Shown here: piece after piece, positions 16,303 through 24,104 of the stretch | How the letters are laid out: each line of letters begins with the position of its first letter | Numbering within the stretch: position 1 is the stretch's first letter | Source of the DNA: JAGXFP01 sp039714535 | GTDB lineage: Bacteria; Desulfobacterota; Desulfobulbia; Desulfobulbales; JAGXFP01 | NCBI GenBank assembly: GCA_039714535.1 | Contig: JBDLJC010000012.1 | Span: 13,755-77,754, forward strand | Length of the DNA stretch: 64,000 nucleotides | Direction: 5' to 3' | Translations under genes and position numbers: made by a program | Notes under the pieces: model-generated | What the model was told of the DNA's origin: nothing | The model's input: the letters and a program-made list of their open reading frames with translations, nothing else | The model's database searches: none

Positions 16303-16908
16303 ATGTATAAAAAATTTATTTTATTGGCCATGCTGCTTTTTTTTCTTGGAGGATGCGTCGGAGCAGCCTTTAAGCCTCTTGCCGCTGATTTCCACGCGAA
16401 AAAAAGTGCTTCTATTGCCGTTATTTCCGGTCTGGAAAAAGGTGGCAACGCCGTGCTTGCGCATTACGTGACCGAAGCGCTCAAGGAGAAAAGCAATTAC
16501 CGGGTACTGTCTCAGGCTGCTATTGCCAAAGCGGTTAAGGGCTATCCGTATAACATTCAAGGCCCATATAGCAGTGCATACTTTAATATTGAAAAAGATT
16601 ACACCAAGACCGACGTTGAAAAGATTCGGCGGCTCCAGAAAAAACTTGGAGTCGATTATCTTTTTATCATGTGGGCCCCAATTTCAGTTACCCATAATAA
16701 CGTCAACAACGTTGTCCACGTTATTACTCAGATGTTTGAGTTTCCCGGAGCCCACGAAGTCGGGCGAGGACTGTTTTATACTGCCGCACGCACGGTAACC
16801 TGGTCTTTTTCAGGAAGAGTCAAGGATTCGGAGATCGATCAAGGGATGCAAAAAGCTTCTCTTAAGGTGGCCTCGGAGCTGGCGGCAAAAACCGGAATGG
16901 GGAAGTAA
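16303..16908 (+). CDS. Putative lipoprotein, second of the paralogous pair
   Basis: 201 residues, eight bases after its paralogue and in the same transcript, with a strong GGGGGGAG ribosome site. The signal peptide ends in a clear lipobox LGGC (Cys17 or so). Shared features with the upstream protein are the SIAVISGLEKGGN segment, YRVLSQAAIAKAVKGYPYNI, the RRLQKKLGVDYLFIMW segment and a similar C-terminus. The pair arose by duplication. It should be anchored in the outer or inner membrane and be controlled by the upstream c-di-GMP riboswitch. Function is unknown. Confidence 0.75.
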   Translation: MYKKFILLAMLLFFLGGCVGAAFKPLAADFHAKKSASIAVISGLEKGGNAVLAHYVTEALKEKSNYRVLSQAAIAKAVKGYPYNIQGPYSSAYFNIEKDYTKTDVEKIRRLQKKLGVDYLFIMWAPISVTHNNVNNVVHVITQMFEFPGAHEVGRGLFYTAARTVTWSFSGRVKDSEIDQGMQKASLKVASELAAKTGMGK

Positions 16909-17104
16909 TGTCAAGTAAGTAACTGATTTAGGTAAATAGGAAAGGGGGTCAGGAAGAGATCAAGTGTTTGTATGGGGGGGTGTCGGATTCGACTCTCGTG
17001 CTCAATAGTTTACCTTATGTGACAAAAAAAAGACGGTTGGAAGAGGATATTACATAGGCGATCGTCAATAGGGCTTGGTTGCTCTTCTACAAATATTGGC
17101 ATTA

Positions 17105-17136
17105 AAGCCTCGCTGAGCCAGCGGGGCTTCTTAATT
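17105..17136. terminator. Terminator hairpin between convergent genes
   Basis: AAGCCTCGCTG pairs with CAGCGGGGCTT (one G-T pair) around a three-base loop, followed by CTTAATTT. It can serve the lipoprotein operon on the plus strand and, less well, serS on the minus strand. Confidence 0.65.
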
Positions 17137-17250
17137 TAAGATTTCTTGCCATCATAAGTAAAATACTACATTCAAAACTTAAGATTTCTACTGAACATCA
17201 TAAGAAATCAGCCATTCGCAAAACTTATGCTTCCTACTGTTTATCTTAAA
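17132..17250. repeat. Three palindromic units with a 46-bp period
   Basis: Units at about 17132, 17178 and 17224 each contain a ~27-base imperfect palindrome of the type CTTAAGAT...ATCATAAG. The third is in the opposite sense (CTTATG...ATCTTAA). They are separated by 19 bases ending in a CAAAA-like motif. Period and spacing are regular; function is unknown. Confidence 0.55.
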
Positions 17251-17410
17251 CAAATCAACTTCCAGCGTGAAATTGGGGCTGTAATCCCTATTATAAATTT
17301 CTGCCGCATACCGGAACGCCCAAGAAATTACGCTTTTCTATTTTGTTCAATATTTATCCAATGACAAGAAAACATAATAAGGCGCAATGCTCTTATGAAG
17401 AAGGTGGCTG

Positions 17411-18694
17411 TTATTCGGCTGGGGTAAATCGATCCTCAAAGTAGGGTTTCAGTACCTCCGGAATCTTGACCGTGCCGTCTTCCTGTTGGTAGTTTTCAAA
17501 GATGGCGGCCAGGGTCCGGCCCACGGCAAGACCGCTGCCGTTAATGGTGTGGACCAGTTTGCTTTTTTTGCTGTCTTTTGGCCGGTAGCGGATCCCACCG
17601 CGGCGGGCCTGGAAATCCAGGAAATTGCTGCAGGAGGAGATCTCCCGATACTTGTCTTGGGCTGGCAGCCATACTTCGATATCATAGGTCTTGGCTGCCG
17701 AGAAACCGAGATCGCCGCTACAGAGCAGGACTACCCGGTAAGGGAGTTCAAGGAGTTGCAAAACCTTTTCGGCGTCGGCCAGCAGGTTTTCCAACTCCTG
17801 GTCGGATGTTTCCGGGCTGGTGAATTTGACCAGCTCGACTTTATCGAATTGATGTTGCCGGATCAGGCCTCTGGTGTCTTTGCCGTATGACCCGGCCTCG
17901 GAGCGGAAGCACGGGGTGTAGGCGCAGTATTTGATCGGCAGTTCTTTCTCGGCCAGGGTTTCGTCGCGGTGGATATTGGTCACCGGGACCTCGGCGGTTG
18001 GGATCAGCCACAGATCCCGGTCGGAGACTTCGGTTTTGAACAGGTCATCGGCGAATTTGGGCAGCTGGCCGGTGGCGGTCATGGTTTCGGTGTTGACCAG
18101 AAACGGGGGGAGGACTTCTTCGTAGCCATGTCTCTGGGTGTGGAGGTCGAGCATAAAGTTGATCAGGGCCCTTTCCATTCGGGAGGCAAAACCCTTGAGA
18201 ATTGCGAAGCGGGCGCCGGCAAGTTTTGCCGCCCTCTCAAAGTCAATGGTGCCCTGTTCTTCGCCCAGTTCAAAATGGGCTTTGGGGGTGAAGGAAAATT
18301 CCGGCAGGTTGCCCCATTTTCTTAACTCCTGATTGTCGCTGTCATCATTGCCTTGGGGAATTGTGTCATGGCAGAGATTGGGAATCTCCATAACTATTTT
18401 CTGGAGAGATTCCTCGATGCCCAGCAGCTGGCCGTCCAGTTCCTTGATCCGGTCCCCAACCTGCCGCATTTCAGCGACCAGGGCTTCGGCATCTTCGCCG
18501 GCTTTTTTGAGTTTGGCGATCTCGGGCGAAACGGTTTTGCGTTTATTGCGCAGCCCCTCTACTTCTGACAGCAGGTCCCTTCTCTGTTGGTCAATCTCGA
18601 TAAATTTATTAATATTTGCGGTGTCCAGGCCGCGGAAGCGGGTTTTGTTGACGACCAGATCCAGGTTCTCACGGATAAAACGGAGTTCAAGCAT
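17411..18694 (-). CDS. serS: Seryl-tRNA synthetase
   Basis: 427 residues from ATG 18694, which has GGAG upstream; the longer frame to 18751 adds an unlikely leader. The N-terminal long coiled-coil arm (about 27-105, RRDLLSEVEGLRNKRKTVS) binds the tRNA variable arm. The class II catalytic core follows, with motif 2 around the FRSEAGSYGKDTRGLIRQHQF segment and motif 3 in NGSGLAVGRTLAAIFENYQ. It charges tRNA-Ser (and tRNA-Sec) with serine. Length and order are typical. It is transcribed alone. Confidence 0.96.
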   Translation of the reverse strand: MLELRFIRENLDLVVNKTRFRGLDTANINKFIEIDQQRRDLLSEVEGLRNKRKTVSPEIAKLKKAGEDAEALVAEMRQVGDRIKELDGQLLGIEESLQKIVMEIPNLCHDTIPQGNDDSDNQELRKWGNLPEFSFTPKAHFELGEEQGTIDFERAAKLAGARFAILKGFASRMERALINFMLDLHTQRHGYEEVLPPFLVNTETMTATGQLPKFADDLFKTEVSDRDLWLIPTAEVPVTNIHRDETLAEKELPIKYCAYTPCFRSEAGSYGKDTRGLIRQHQFDKVELVKFTSPETSDQELENLLADAEKVLQLLELPYRVVLLCSGDLGFSAAKTYDIEVWLPAQDKYREISSCSNFLDFQARRGGIRYRPKDSKKSKLVHTINGSGLAVGRTLAAIFENYQQEDGTVKIPEVLKPYFEDRFTPAE

Positions 18695-18921
18695 TATTAG
18701 ATCTCCATGGAGATTTCTATTGTTGTGATGATGGCTAATACGAAAAGGCAATTTTTAGCACGGTAAACATTATAAAGCAAGGTTGGCGGGTGTCCAGGAT
18801 TACCGTCAAAATACAAACCCGTTTATATGTTTGGCATCTTTCGCTGCAAACAAATATACTGAACCCTCCGGTCAGATGGAAGGTTTTGCCCTTATCTTGT
18901 TGAAAACAATGGAAAAAACAA

Positions 18922-19308
18922 ATGCGATGTAACTTGTTTGTTGGCTTTCTTATTATAACTTTCATTGGCATCTTCACGACGACAGTTGCTGAAGCTGTTG
19001 CCAAGGGATGTATGAACGGAGGGTGCCACCAGGAGCTGATCAAGGTTAAATATATGCATGGCCCGGTTGCGGCCGAGATGGCCGGGGTAAATGGCTGTGA
19101 GATGTGCCATGCTCCGGCCGGGACAAAATGTTCCGTGGGCAGGGCCGGGGTTTACAAGATAAAGATCAAGGGGCTGTGTGTCACCTGTCATGCCAAGGGG
19201 ACCGGCACCCAACATTCTGCTAAAGAGGTTGAGGCAAAATGTCTCCAGTGCCACGACCCCCATGGTTCTGATAGCAGCCGCTACATGTTGCGGGCTGACC
19301 GCAGATAG
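18922..19308 (+). CDS. Small periplasmic tetrahaem c-type cytochrome
   Basis: 128 residues. An N-terminal signal sequence (about 1-25) is followed by four haem-binding motifs: CMNGGCH (CX4CH), CEMCH, CVTCH and CLQCHDPHG, the last with the doubled-CXXCH style CHDPHGS. The protein should be periplasmic with covalent haems and carry electrons between inner-membrane and outer components. The CX4CH site, as in cytochrome c3 families, is an unusual spacing. It stands between serS and moeA, convergent with moeA by 9 bases. Partner proteins are not visible. Confidence 0.85.
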   Translation: MRCNLFVGFLIITFIGIFTTTVAEAVAKGCMNGGCHQELIKVKYMHGPVAAEMAGVNGCEMCHAPAGTKCSVGRAGVYKIKIKGLCVTCHAKGTGTQHSAKEVEAKCLQCHDPHGSDSSRYMLRADRR

Positions 19309-19317
19309 CCCGTTTTC

Positions 19318-20526
19318 TTAGAAAGCCGGCGCGGTTGGATGAATGGCCACCTGTTCGCCGTTCTTGAGGTGGTTCCTCCCCGGGGGCATATGAATAACGC
19401 AGTTGATTTTTTCGGTCCTGTCAGCAAGTTTCACCCGGAGTTTCCCTTCGTCGGTAAGATATACCCCGCCTTTCAAATGCAGGAATTTCCCTGATCTGAG
19501 ATCAATAGCTTCGGTAAGTTCCGCCCGGAGTAATTTATTGAGAGGTGTTCTGGCGCCGCCTATTTTCAGTAGGGCCGGCTTGATTAATTCGTTGAAGAGC
19601 AGCCTGACGGCAGGGGGCGGGCCGGGCATGGCGAATATCAGACTTTTGCCATGGATGCCCAGCATGGTGGCGCGGCCCGGTTTGACCTCCAGTGCATTGT
19701 AAATCGTCTTAATTTTTAACTCGCTGAAAACTTCACCCATTAAATCAAATTTGCCCGGCCCCATCCCGCCGGTGGTTATGATCAGGGGGACCTGTCCGGC
19801 GAGAAACGATTTGAGTTCAGTTGCGATCTCCAGCCTTTGGTCCGGGGCGGTTAGCAGCGCTGTTGTGGTTCCGCCGCAGGTTCTTATCAAGCCGTCCAAC
19901 AGTAAACGATTGCTGCTGATCACCTGGCCCGGCTTTGGCGTTTTGCCTTGGGGGACCAGTTCGCTGCCGGTGCAGATAACTGCGGCGGCCGGTTTTCGGT
20001 GGACCTTGATGTCACCGGCGCCGGCGGTGGCCAACAGGGCCAGATGGTCCGGGGCAAGGGTTGTCCCGGACCGGACGATCACCCTTCCTCTGGCAATGGT
20101 GCTGCCTTTTTTGCGGATAAAAGCCCCAGCCGGTGGTGACTGGTTGACGATAATCGTGGCGCTGTTGATTTCGACATCTTCCTGGGCCATGACCAGATCG
20201 CTGCCGGGGGGGATGGCGCCGCCGGTCATAATCCGTAGAGCCTGGCCCATGTCGAGGGTGGGGAGCTCTGTGCAGCCCGCCTGGATCTCCCCGGTAACTC
20301 TGAGGGTGACGGGGGCCGAAACGCTTGCCCGTTTGAGGTCACTGCTTTTCGCCGCATAGCCGTCCCGGGTGGAGTGGTCGAATGATGGTACCGGCAGGTT
20401 GGCTTTAAGGGGAGCTGCGGTGACTCGGCCCAAGGCGTTATCCAGGGCAATTGTCTCCGGCGTTGTCGGTTGGGCCAGATCAAGAATCAGGCGCTGAGCT
20501 TCTTTGAGGGTAAGGACTTTGCTCAT
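19318..20526 (-). CDS. moeA: Molybdopterin molybdenumtransferase MoeA
   Basis: 402 residues from ATG 20526 with GGAG upstream, one base after the mobA stop. The MoeA domain order is visible: N-terminal domains with PSFDHSTRDGYAAKS, GEIQAGC, MTGGAIPPGSDLVMAQEDV, the MogA-like domain with TGSELVPQGKTPKPGQV and TTGGMGPGKFDLMGEV, GLPG-like FAMPGPPPAVR, then a C-terminal beta domain. It inserts molybdate (or tungstate) into adenylylated molybdopterin in the cytoplasm. It is the last gene of mobB-mobA-moeA. Such anaerobes often need Mo/W enzymes. Confidence 0.94.
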   Translation of the reverse strand: MSKVLTLKEAQRLILDLAQPTTPETIALDNALGRVTAAPLKANLPVPSFDHSTRDGYAAKSSDLKRASVSAPVTLRVTGEIQAGCTELPTLDMGQALRIMTGGAIPPGSDLVMAQEDVEINSATIIVNQSPPAGAFIRKKGSTIARGRVIVRSGTTLAPDHLALLATAGAGDIKVHRKPAAAVICTGSELVPQGKTPKPGQVISSNRLLLDGLIRTCGGTTTALLTAPDQRLEIATELKSFLAGQVPLIITTGGMGPGKFDLMGEVFSELKIKTIYNALEVKPGRATMLGIHGKSLIFAMPGPPPAVRLLFNELIKPALLKIGGARTPLNKLLRAELTEAIDLRSGKFLHLKGGVYLTDEGKLRVKLADRTEKINCVIHMPPGRNHLKNGEQVAIHPTAPAF

Positions 20527-20527
20527 T

Positions 20528-21103
20528 TTACTCCGGCAGGTCGGCAATGGTGTTGATATTGCGAAAAGAGATCAGGTCACCGGTCGCGGCCAACATCTCT
20601 GCTTCGCTTACCTCCCTGATTTTAAGTTCAGAGAAGACTTGCTGAATCTTTCGGTTGCCTCCGGCCAGGTTTTTCTCGATTACTTCGACAATGCTCCGGC
20701 GGTAAACGGCGTGGAGCGGCTCCAAGCCTTGGGCGGTCCGGGGGACGACCACGTCATATCCCTCAACCAGGCGGCAGAGGTAGCTGATCAGGGTTTTGTC
20801 CAGAAAGGGCATGTCACAACCGGCCACGAATATCAAGGGGCTGGCCACTGATTTAAGGGCGGCATGGATCCCGGCCAGCGGGCCGGCGTCAGGGTAGATG
20901 TCGCCAATCATCGGCCAGCCTAAAAAAGCATATTCTGCGGGGCTGTTGGTGATCAGCAGACGGTTTTCGAACAGATCCGCCAGGATTTTGGCCGGGTGTT
21001 CGATCATGGGTCTGCCTGCCAGCTTGGTCAGGGCTTTGTTGGAACCGAAGCGGCTGCTTTTGCCGCCGGCCAGGAGAACTCCGGTGAAATCATCGGTTGA
21101 CAT
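20528..21103 (-). CDS. mobA: Molybdenum cofactor guanylyltransferase MobA
   Basis: 191 residues. The N-terminal nucleotide-binding loop LLAGGKSSRFGSNKAL is typical, followed by DIYPDAGPLAGIHAAL, the magnesium-binding VAGCDMPFLD, and a C-terminal PLHAVYRRS. The enzyme attaches GMP to molybdopterin to form the bis-MGD cofactor of DMSO-reductase-family enzymes such as formate dehydrogenase and thiosulfate reductase. It overlaps the end of mobB by 14 bases and is followed by moeA after one base, so translation is likely coupled. Confidence 0.93.
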   Translation of the reverse strand: MSTDDFTGVLLAGGKSSRFGSNKALTKLAGRPMIEHPAKILADLFENRLLITNSPAEYAFLGWPMIGDIYPDAGPLAGIHAALKSVASPLIFVAGCDMPFLDKTLISYLCRLVEGYDVVVPRTAQGLEPLHAVYRRSIVEVIEKNLAGGNRKIQQVFSELKIREVSEAEMLAATGDLISFRNINTIADLPE

Positions 21104-21761
21104 TGGTCTTGCCCGGACGGATGGTGATGGTGATCTCTCTAGCGTCTGCGCAGCCTTTCAGTGAGGTGGTCATCCCCTGGACAGCTTTACCGATAAAAGA
21201 TTCCACAAAGGAGTTCAAGGGAATGGGCTTGCCGTCCACCAGCAGGGTGGCCGCGGCTGCAGCGGTCCTGGTGATGAAATTCTCGATTAGAAACTCAGCT
21301 ATTCCGGCCACATCGGTCAGGTTTAGGCAGGGCAGGTCTGTCTCTGGAGTGGTGTCGCTGATCATGGCGACCCAGGTTTCGTCGCGGTTTGGCAGCGGCT
21401 CTTGGTGGGCGCCGCTGCGGAACAGCTCTATCTTGGGCAGGGCGGTTGATTTATAGCCTTCGGCGATCACCAGATCAACATCGTAGTAATAGCGGTCAAG
21501 CAATTCCTCAATCGCGTGATCATGGTCGACATCGCGGATTATGCCGAGGCCGGTTGGTGACGAGAGGGCCACGGTCCTGGCCCCCGCCTGTTTATGTCGC
21601 CAGGTGTCCTTGCCCTTTCTGTCCATTTCAAACTGGTGGACATGGTGTTTGACCGTGCCGATTCGGTATCCCCGGCGGTTCAGTTCGGGGATCAATTTTT
21701 CGAGCAGGGTTGTTTTGCCGCTGTCGGGCTTACCGACCAGGGCTATTATTTGCGGAGGCAT
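21090..21761 (-). CDS. mobB: Molybdopterin-guanine dinucleotide adapter MobB with C-terminal extension
   Basis: 223 residues. The first ~165 residues are MobB: P-loop GKPDSGKTTLLEKL, the GTVKHHVHQFEMDRKGKDTWRH segment, and LVIAEGYKSTALPKIELFR. About 50 further residues (VDGKPIPLNSFVESFIGKAV, ITITIRPG) form an extension found in some anaerobe proteins, not in the E. coli protein. MobB binds GTP and assists MobA. It is the first gene of the Mo-cofactor operon. The extension's job is unknown. Confidence 0.88.
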   Translation of the reverse strand: MPPQIIALVGKPDSGKTTLLEKLIPELNRRGYRIGTVKHHVHQFEMDRKGKDTWRHKQAGARTVALSSPTGLGIIRDVDHDHAIEELLDRYYYDVDLVIAEGYKSTALPKIELFRSGAHQEPLPNRDETWVAMISDTTPETDLPCLNLTDVAGIAEFLIENFITRTAAAAATLLVDGKPIPLNSFVESFIGKAVQGMTTSLKGCADAREITITIRPGKTNVNR

Positions 21762-21828
21762 GTTTTTAGTTTGCTTATCAATGAGTTTGTTTGATAGGAT
21801 TAGGTGGGTTGCTGGCCCGTCTTGTTGA

Positions 21829-22170
21829 TCAGCCCGGCGGCCAGTTCATGGCCCGGCCTCCCAGGACATGGAGATGGATGTGAAAAACGGTCTGGCCGGC
21901 CACGGCGCCATTATTCATGACCAGGCGAAAGTCGCTGCCGATCCCATTTTCACGGGCCAGGTCACCGCTTTTCTTGATGAGCTTGCCGATCAGTTCGATG
22001 TCCTCTGAGCCCATGTCGCCCGGGCCTTTAATGTGCTTTTTGGGGATCACCAGGAAATGGGTGGGGGCCTGCGGGTGCATGTCGATAAAGGCCAACATCT
22101 CTTCGTCTTCATAGAGCTTGTTGGCCGGGATTTCTCCCGAGACTATTTTGCAGAAAATGCAATCATCCAT
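21829..22170 (-). CDS. HIT-family purine nucleoside phosphoramidase (HinT-like)
   Basis: 113 residues, complete histidine-triad protein: CIFCKIVSGEIPANKLYED at the N-terminus, the QAPTHFLVIPKKHI strand, and the catalytic HIHLHVLGGRAM. HinT proteins hydrolyse AMP-linked phosphoramidates. It lies 67 bases upstream of mobB on the same strand, so it may be the first gene of that transcript or separate. It is divergent from the secretion operon. Confidence 0.93.
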   Translation of the reverse strand: MDDCIFCKIVSGEIPANKLYEDEEMLAFIDMHPQAPTHFLVIPKKHIKGPGDMGSEDIELIGKLIKKSGDLARENGIGSDFRLVMNNGAVAGQTVFHIHLHVLGGRAMNWPPG

Positions 22171-22416
22171 GCCGTCTCCTTTGTATGCTGTTTGTGAAAG
22201 AATTATTGAAAATATCTACCGGAGCCAATTGGGGATGTCAAACTTAAATGATATTATTTGCGAGAGCGTTTTGTTTTATATAATATTTCACAAGACAAAT
22301 ATCTCGCCTTAAACTTGAGATCTTAGTATAATTTTGCTGTTAAATTGAGTGGTTAAATGTCTGTGGTGAAATTTTCCAGAGATTGAGAGTCTCCGGGTTT
22401 TTTTTGAGGGATATTG

Positions 22417-24099
22417 ATGAACGGATTGGTGTTTTCGGGAGAGCGACGGCGGATCGGGGAGATACTCGTCGCTGCCGGTAAGGTTGAGCCCATGCAGTTG
22501 GAGCGGGCACTCTCACATCAGGACACTGTTTCAACCAGGGTTGGTGAGATTCTGGTCACCTTGGGTTATGTCAGCGAGGATGATGTTGTCGGAGCCCTGG
22601 CCGAACAGTTTGCAATAAAACTTTATGTCCCTACGGCTGAAGAGGAGTTTGTTGTTCCTGAAATTTCCGAGTTTTTTCATCGAGGGCATCCGGTTGCGCT
22701 GGTTCGGTGTGGTGGAGAAACAGATGTCTTGTTAATCAGCGATCCGACTGACGGTGATCTTTTCGCGGCCATGGATGTCCTGACGCCGGAAGAGCGTGAG
22801 GTGCGGCTGATCTCGGAGACAGCACTGAAAAAAATCATGGCCGATGAGTACGGGTTGACCGCCCACGACGCTGAAAGCGGTGATTTGCTGGTTGACGAGT
22901 CCGATGTGGACCGGCTCAAGGACATGGCTTCGGAAGCTCCGGTTATAAAATATGTTAACAGTATGATCGATTTGGCGGTTGATCGACGGGCCAGTGATAT
23001 CCATATTGAACCCCAGGAAGAAGGTCTGCTGGTCCGTTTTCGGGTGGACGGTATTCTGCAGGATTTCGAGAGTCCGCCCCATAACCTGCAGGCGGCGATA
23101 ATCTCCAGGATCAAACTGATGGCCGCGCTCGATATTGCCGAGCGGCGGTTACCCCAGGACGGCAAGATTGGCATGCGGATTTCCGGTAAGGAAATTGACC
23201 TGCGGGTGTCGACTTTGCCCACCGTTTATGGGGAAGGTATCGTTATCCGTATCCTCGAGAAGGCTTCGGTTATCCTTGATCTGGACCATCTGGGTATGCG
23301 GCCTGAAATGGAGGATGTCTTCCGCGAGACCCTGAAGGTGCAGGACGGCATTATTCTGGTTACCGGGCCAACTGGTAGCGGCAAGACCACCACCCTTTAT
23401 TGTGCCTTGAATCAGATAAGTAATGTGACCAATAAGGTGATAACCATCGAGGATCCGGTTGAGTACCAATTGCCGGGTATCAATCAGATCCAGGTGCGGC
23501 CGGAGATCGATCTGACCTTTGCCAAGGGGTTGCGCTCTATTGTGCGCCAGGACCCTGATGTCATTATGATCGGGGAGATTCGTGATCTGGAAACAGCCGA
23601 GATCGCGGTCCAGTCATCTCTGACCGGTCATCTGGTTTTTAGTACGCTGCATACCAATGATGCGTTGTCGGCGGTGACGCGGATGGTGGATCTGGGCATT
23701 GAACGGTTCTTGCTGGTTTCTTCGCTCCGGGCAGTTCTTGGCCAGAGGCTGGTTCGCAAAATCTGTCCGGTTTGTAAAGAAAATAAGGGATTGGCCTCGG
23801 AAATTCTTGGTGAAATGCCAGAGGGTGGGGATTTTCATCTGTATGAAGGGCGAGGGTGCAGTCATTGCGGCAACAGTGGCTATTCGGGCCGGGTCGGGTT
23901 GTATGAGTTGCTGGTGGTTAACGAGGCTCTGTCCCGGGCGATATCCACCATGGGCGTTTCCAGGAGGGGTGGTGATTTGGTTGACCTTAAACGTATAGCC
24001 CGGGAAAACGGCTTCATAACTATGTTCGAGGATGGCCTGGTTAAGGCCCGGGCGGGGATAACTTCACTGGCTGAAGTGCTCCGGGTGGCGGGCAGGTGA
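22417..24099 (+). CDS. gspE: Type II secretion ATPase GspE
   Basis: 560 residues from ATG 22417, eight bases after GAGGG. An N-terminal MshEN/T2SSE-N domain (about 1-150) precedes the ATPase: Walker A GPTGSGKTTTLY near 325, Asp box IMIGEIRD, His box LVFSTLHTND, and a tetracysteine zinc motif CPVC...CSHC near 450-475. It powers assembly of the pseudopilus from the cytoplasmic face of the inner membrane. It is the first gene of an operon that runs to gspD at 32715 with short or overlapping junctions. Confidence 0.95.
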   Translation: MNGLVFSGERRRIGEILVAAGKVEPMQLERALSHQDTVSTRVGEILVTLGYVSEDDVVGALAEQFAIKLYVPTAEEEFVVPEISEFFHRGHPVALVRCGGETDVLLISDPTDGDLFAAMDVLTPEEREVRLISETALKKIMADEYGLTAHDAESGDLLVDESDVDRLKDMASEAPVIKYVNSMIDLAVDRRASDIHIEPQEEGLLVRFRVDGILQDFESPPHNLQAAIISRIKLMAALDIAERRLPQDGKIGMRISGKEIDLRVSTLPTVYGEGIVIRILEKASVILDLDHLGMRPEMEDVFRETLKVQDGIILVTGPTGSGKTTTLYCALNQISNVTNKVITIEDPVEYQLPGINQIQVRPEIDLTFAKGLRSIVRQDPDVIMIGEIRDLETAEIAVQSSLTGHLVFSTLHTNDALSAVTRMVDLGIERFLLVSSLRAVLGQRLVRKICPVCKENKGLASEILGEMPEGGDFHLYEGRGCSHCGNSGYSGRVGLYELLVVNEALSRAISTMGVSRRGGDLVDLKRIARENGFITMFEDGLVKARAGITSLAEVLRVAGR

Positions 24100-24104
24100 T
24101 TTGA

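Larger units (their letters stand above)
16909..17410. other. Intergenic region between lipoprotein pair and serS
   Basis: I see no credible gene in these 500 bases. They hold a terminator hairpin (17105-17136) and three palindromic repeats with a 46-bp period (17132-17250). The remaining sequence is AT-rich. Both flanking genes converge on it. Confidence 0.6.

Noticed and set aside
16975..17010. tRNA or tmRNA fragment suggested by GGATTCGAC
   Set aside because: No complementary arms or CCA-like acceptor stem can be paired around the motif.
17132..17250. CRISPR array
   Set aside because: Repeats are only three, palindromic, poorly identical and inverted in the third unit; the intervals are short and similar to each other; no cas gene is present.
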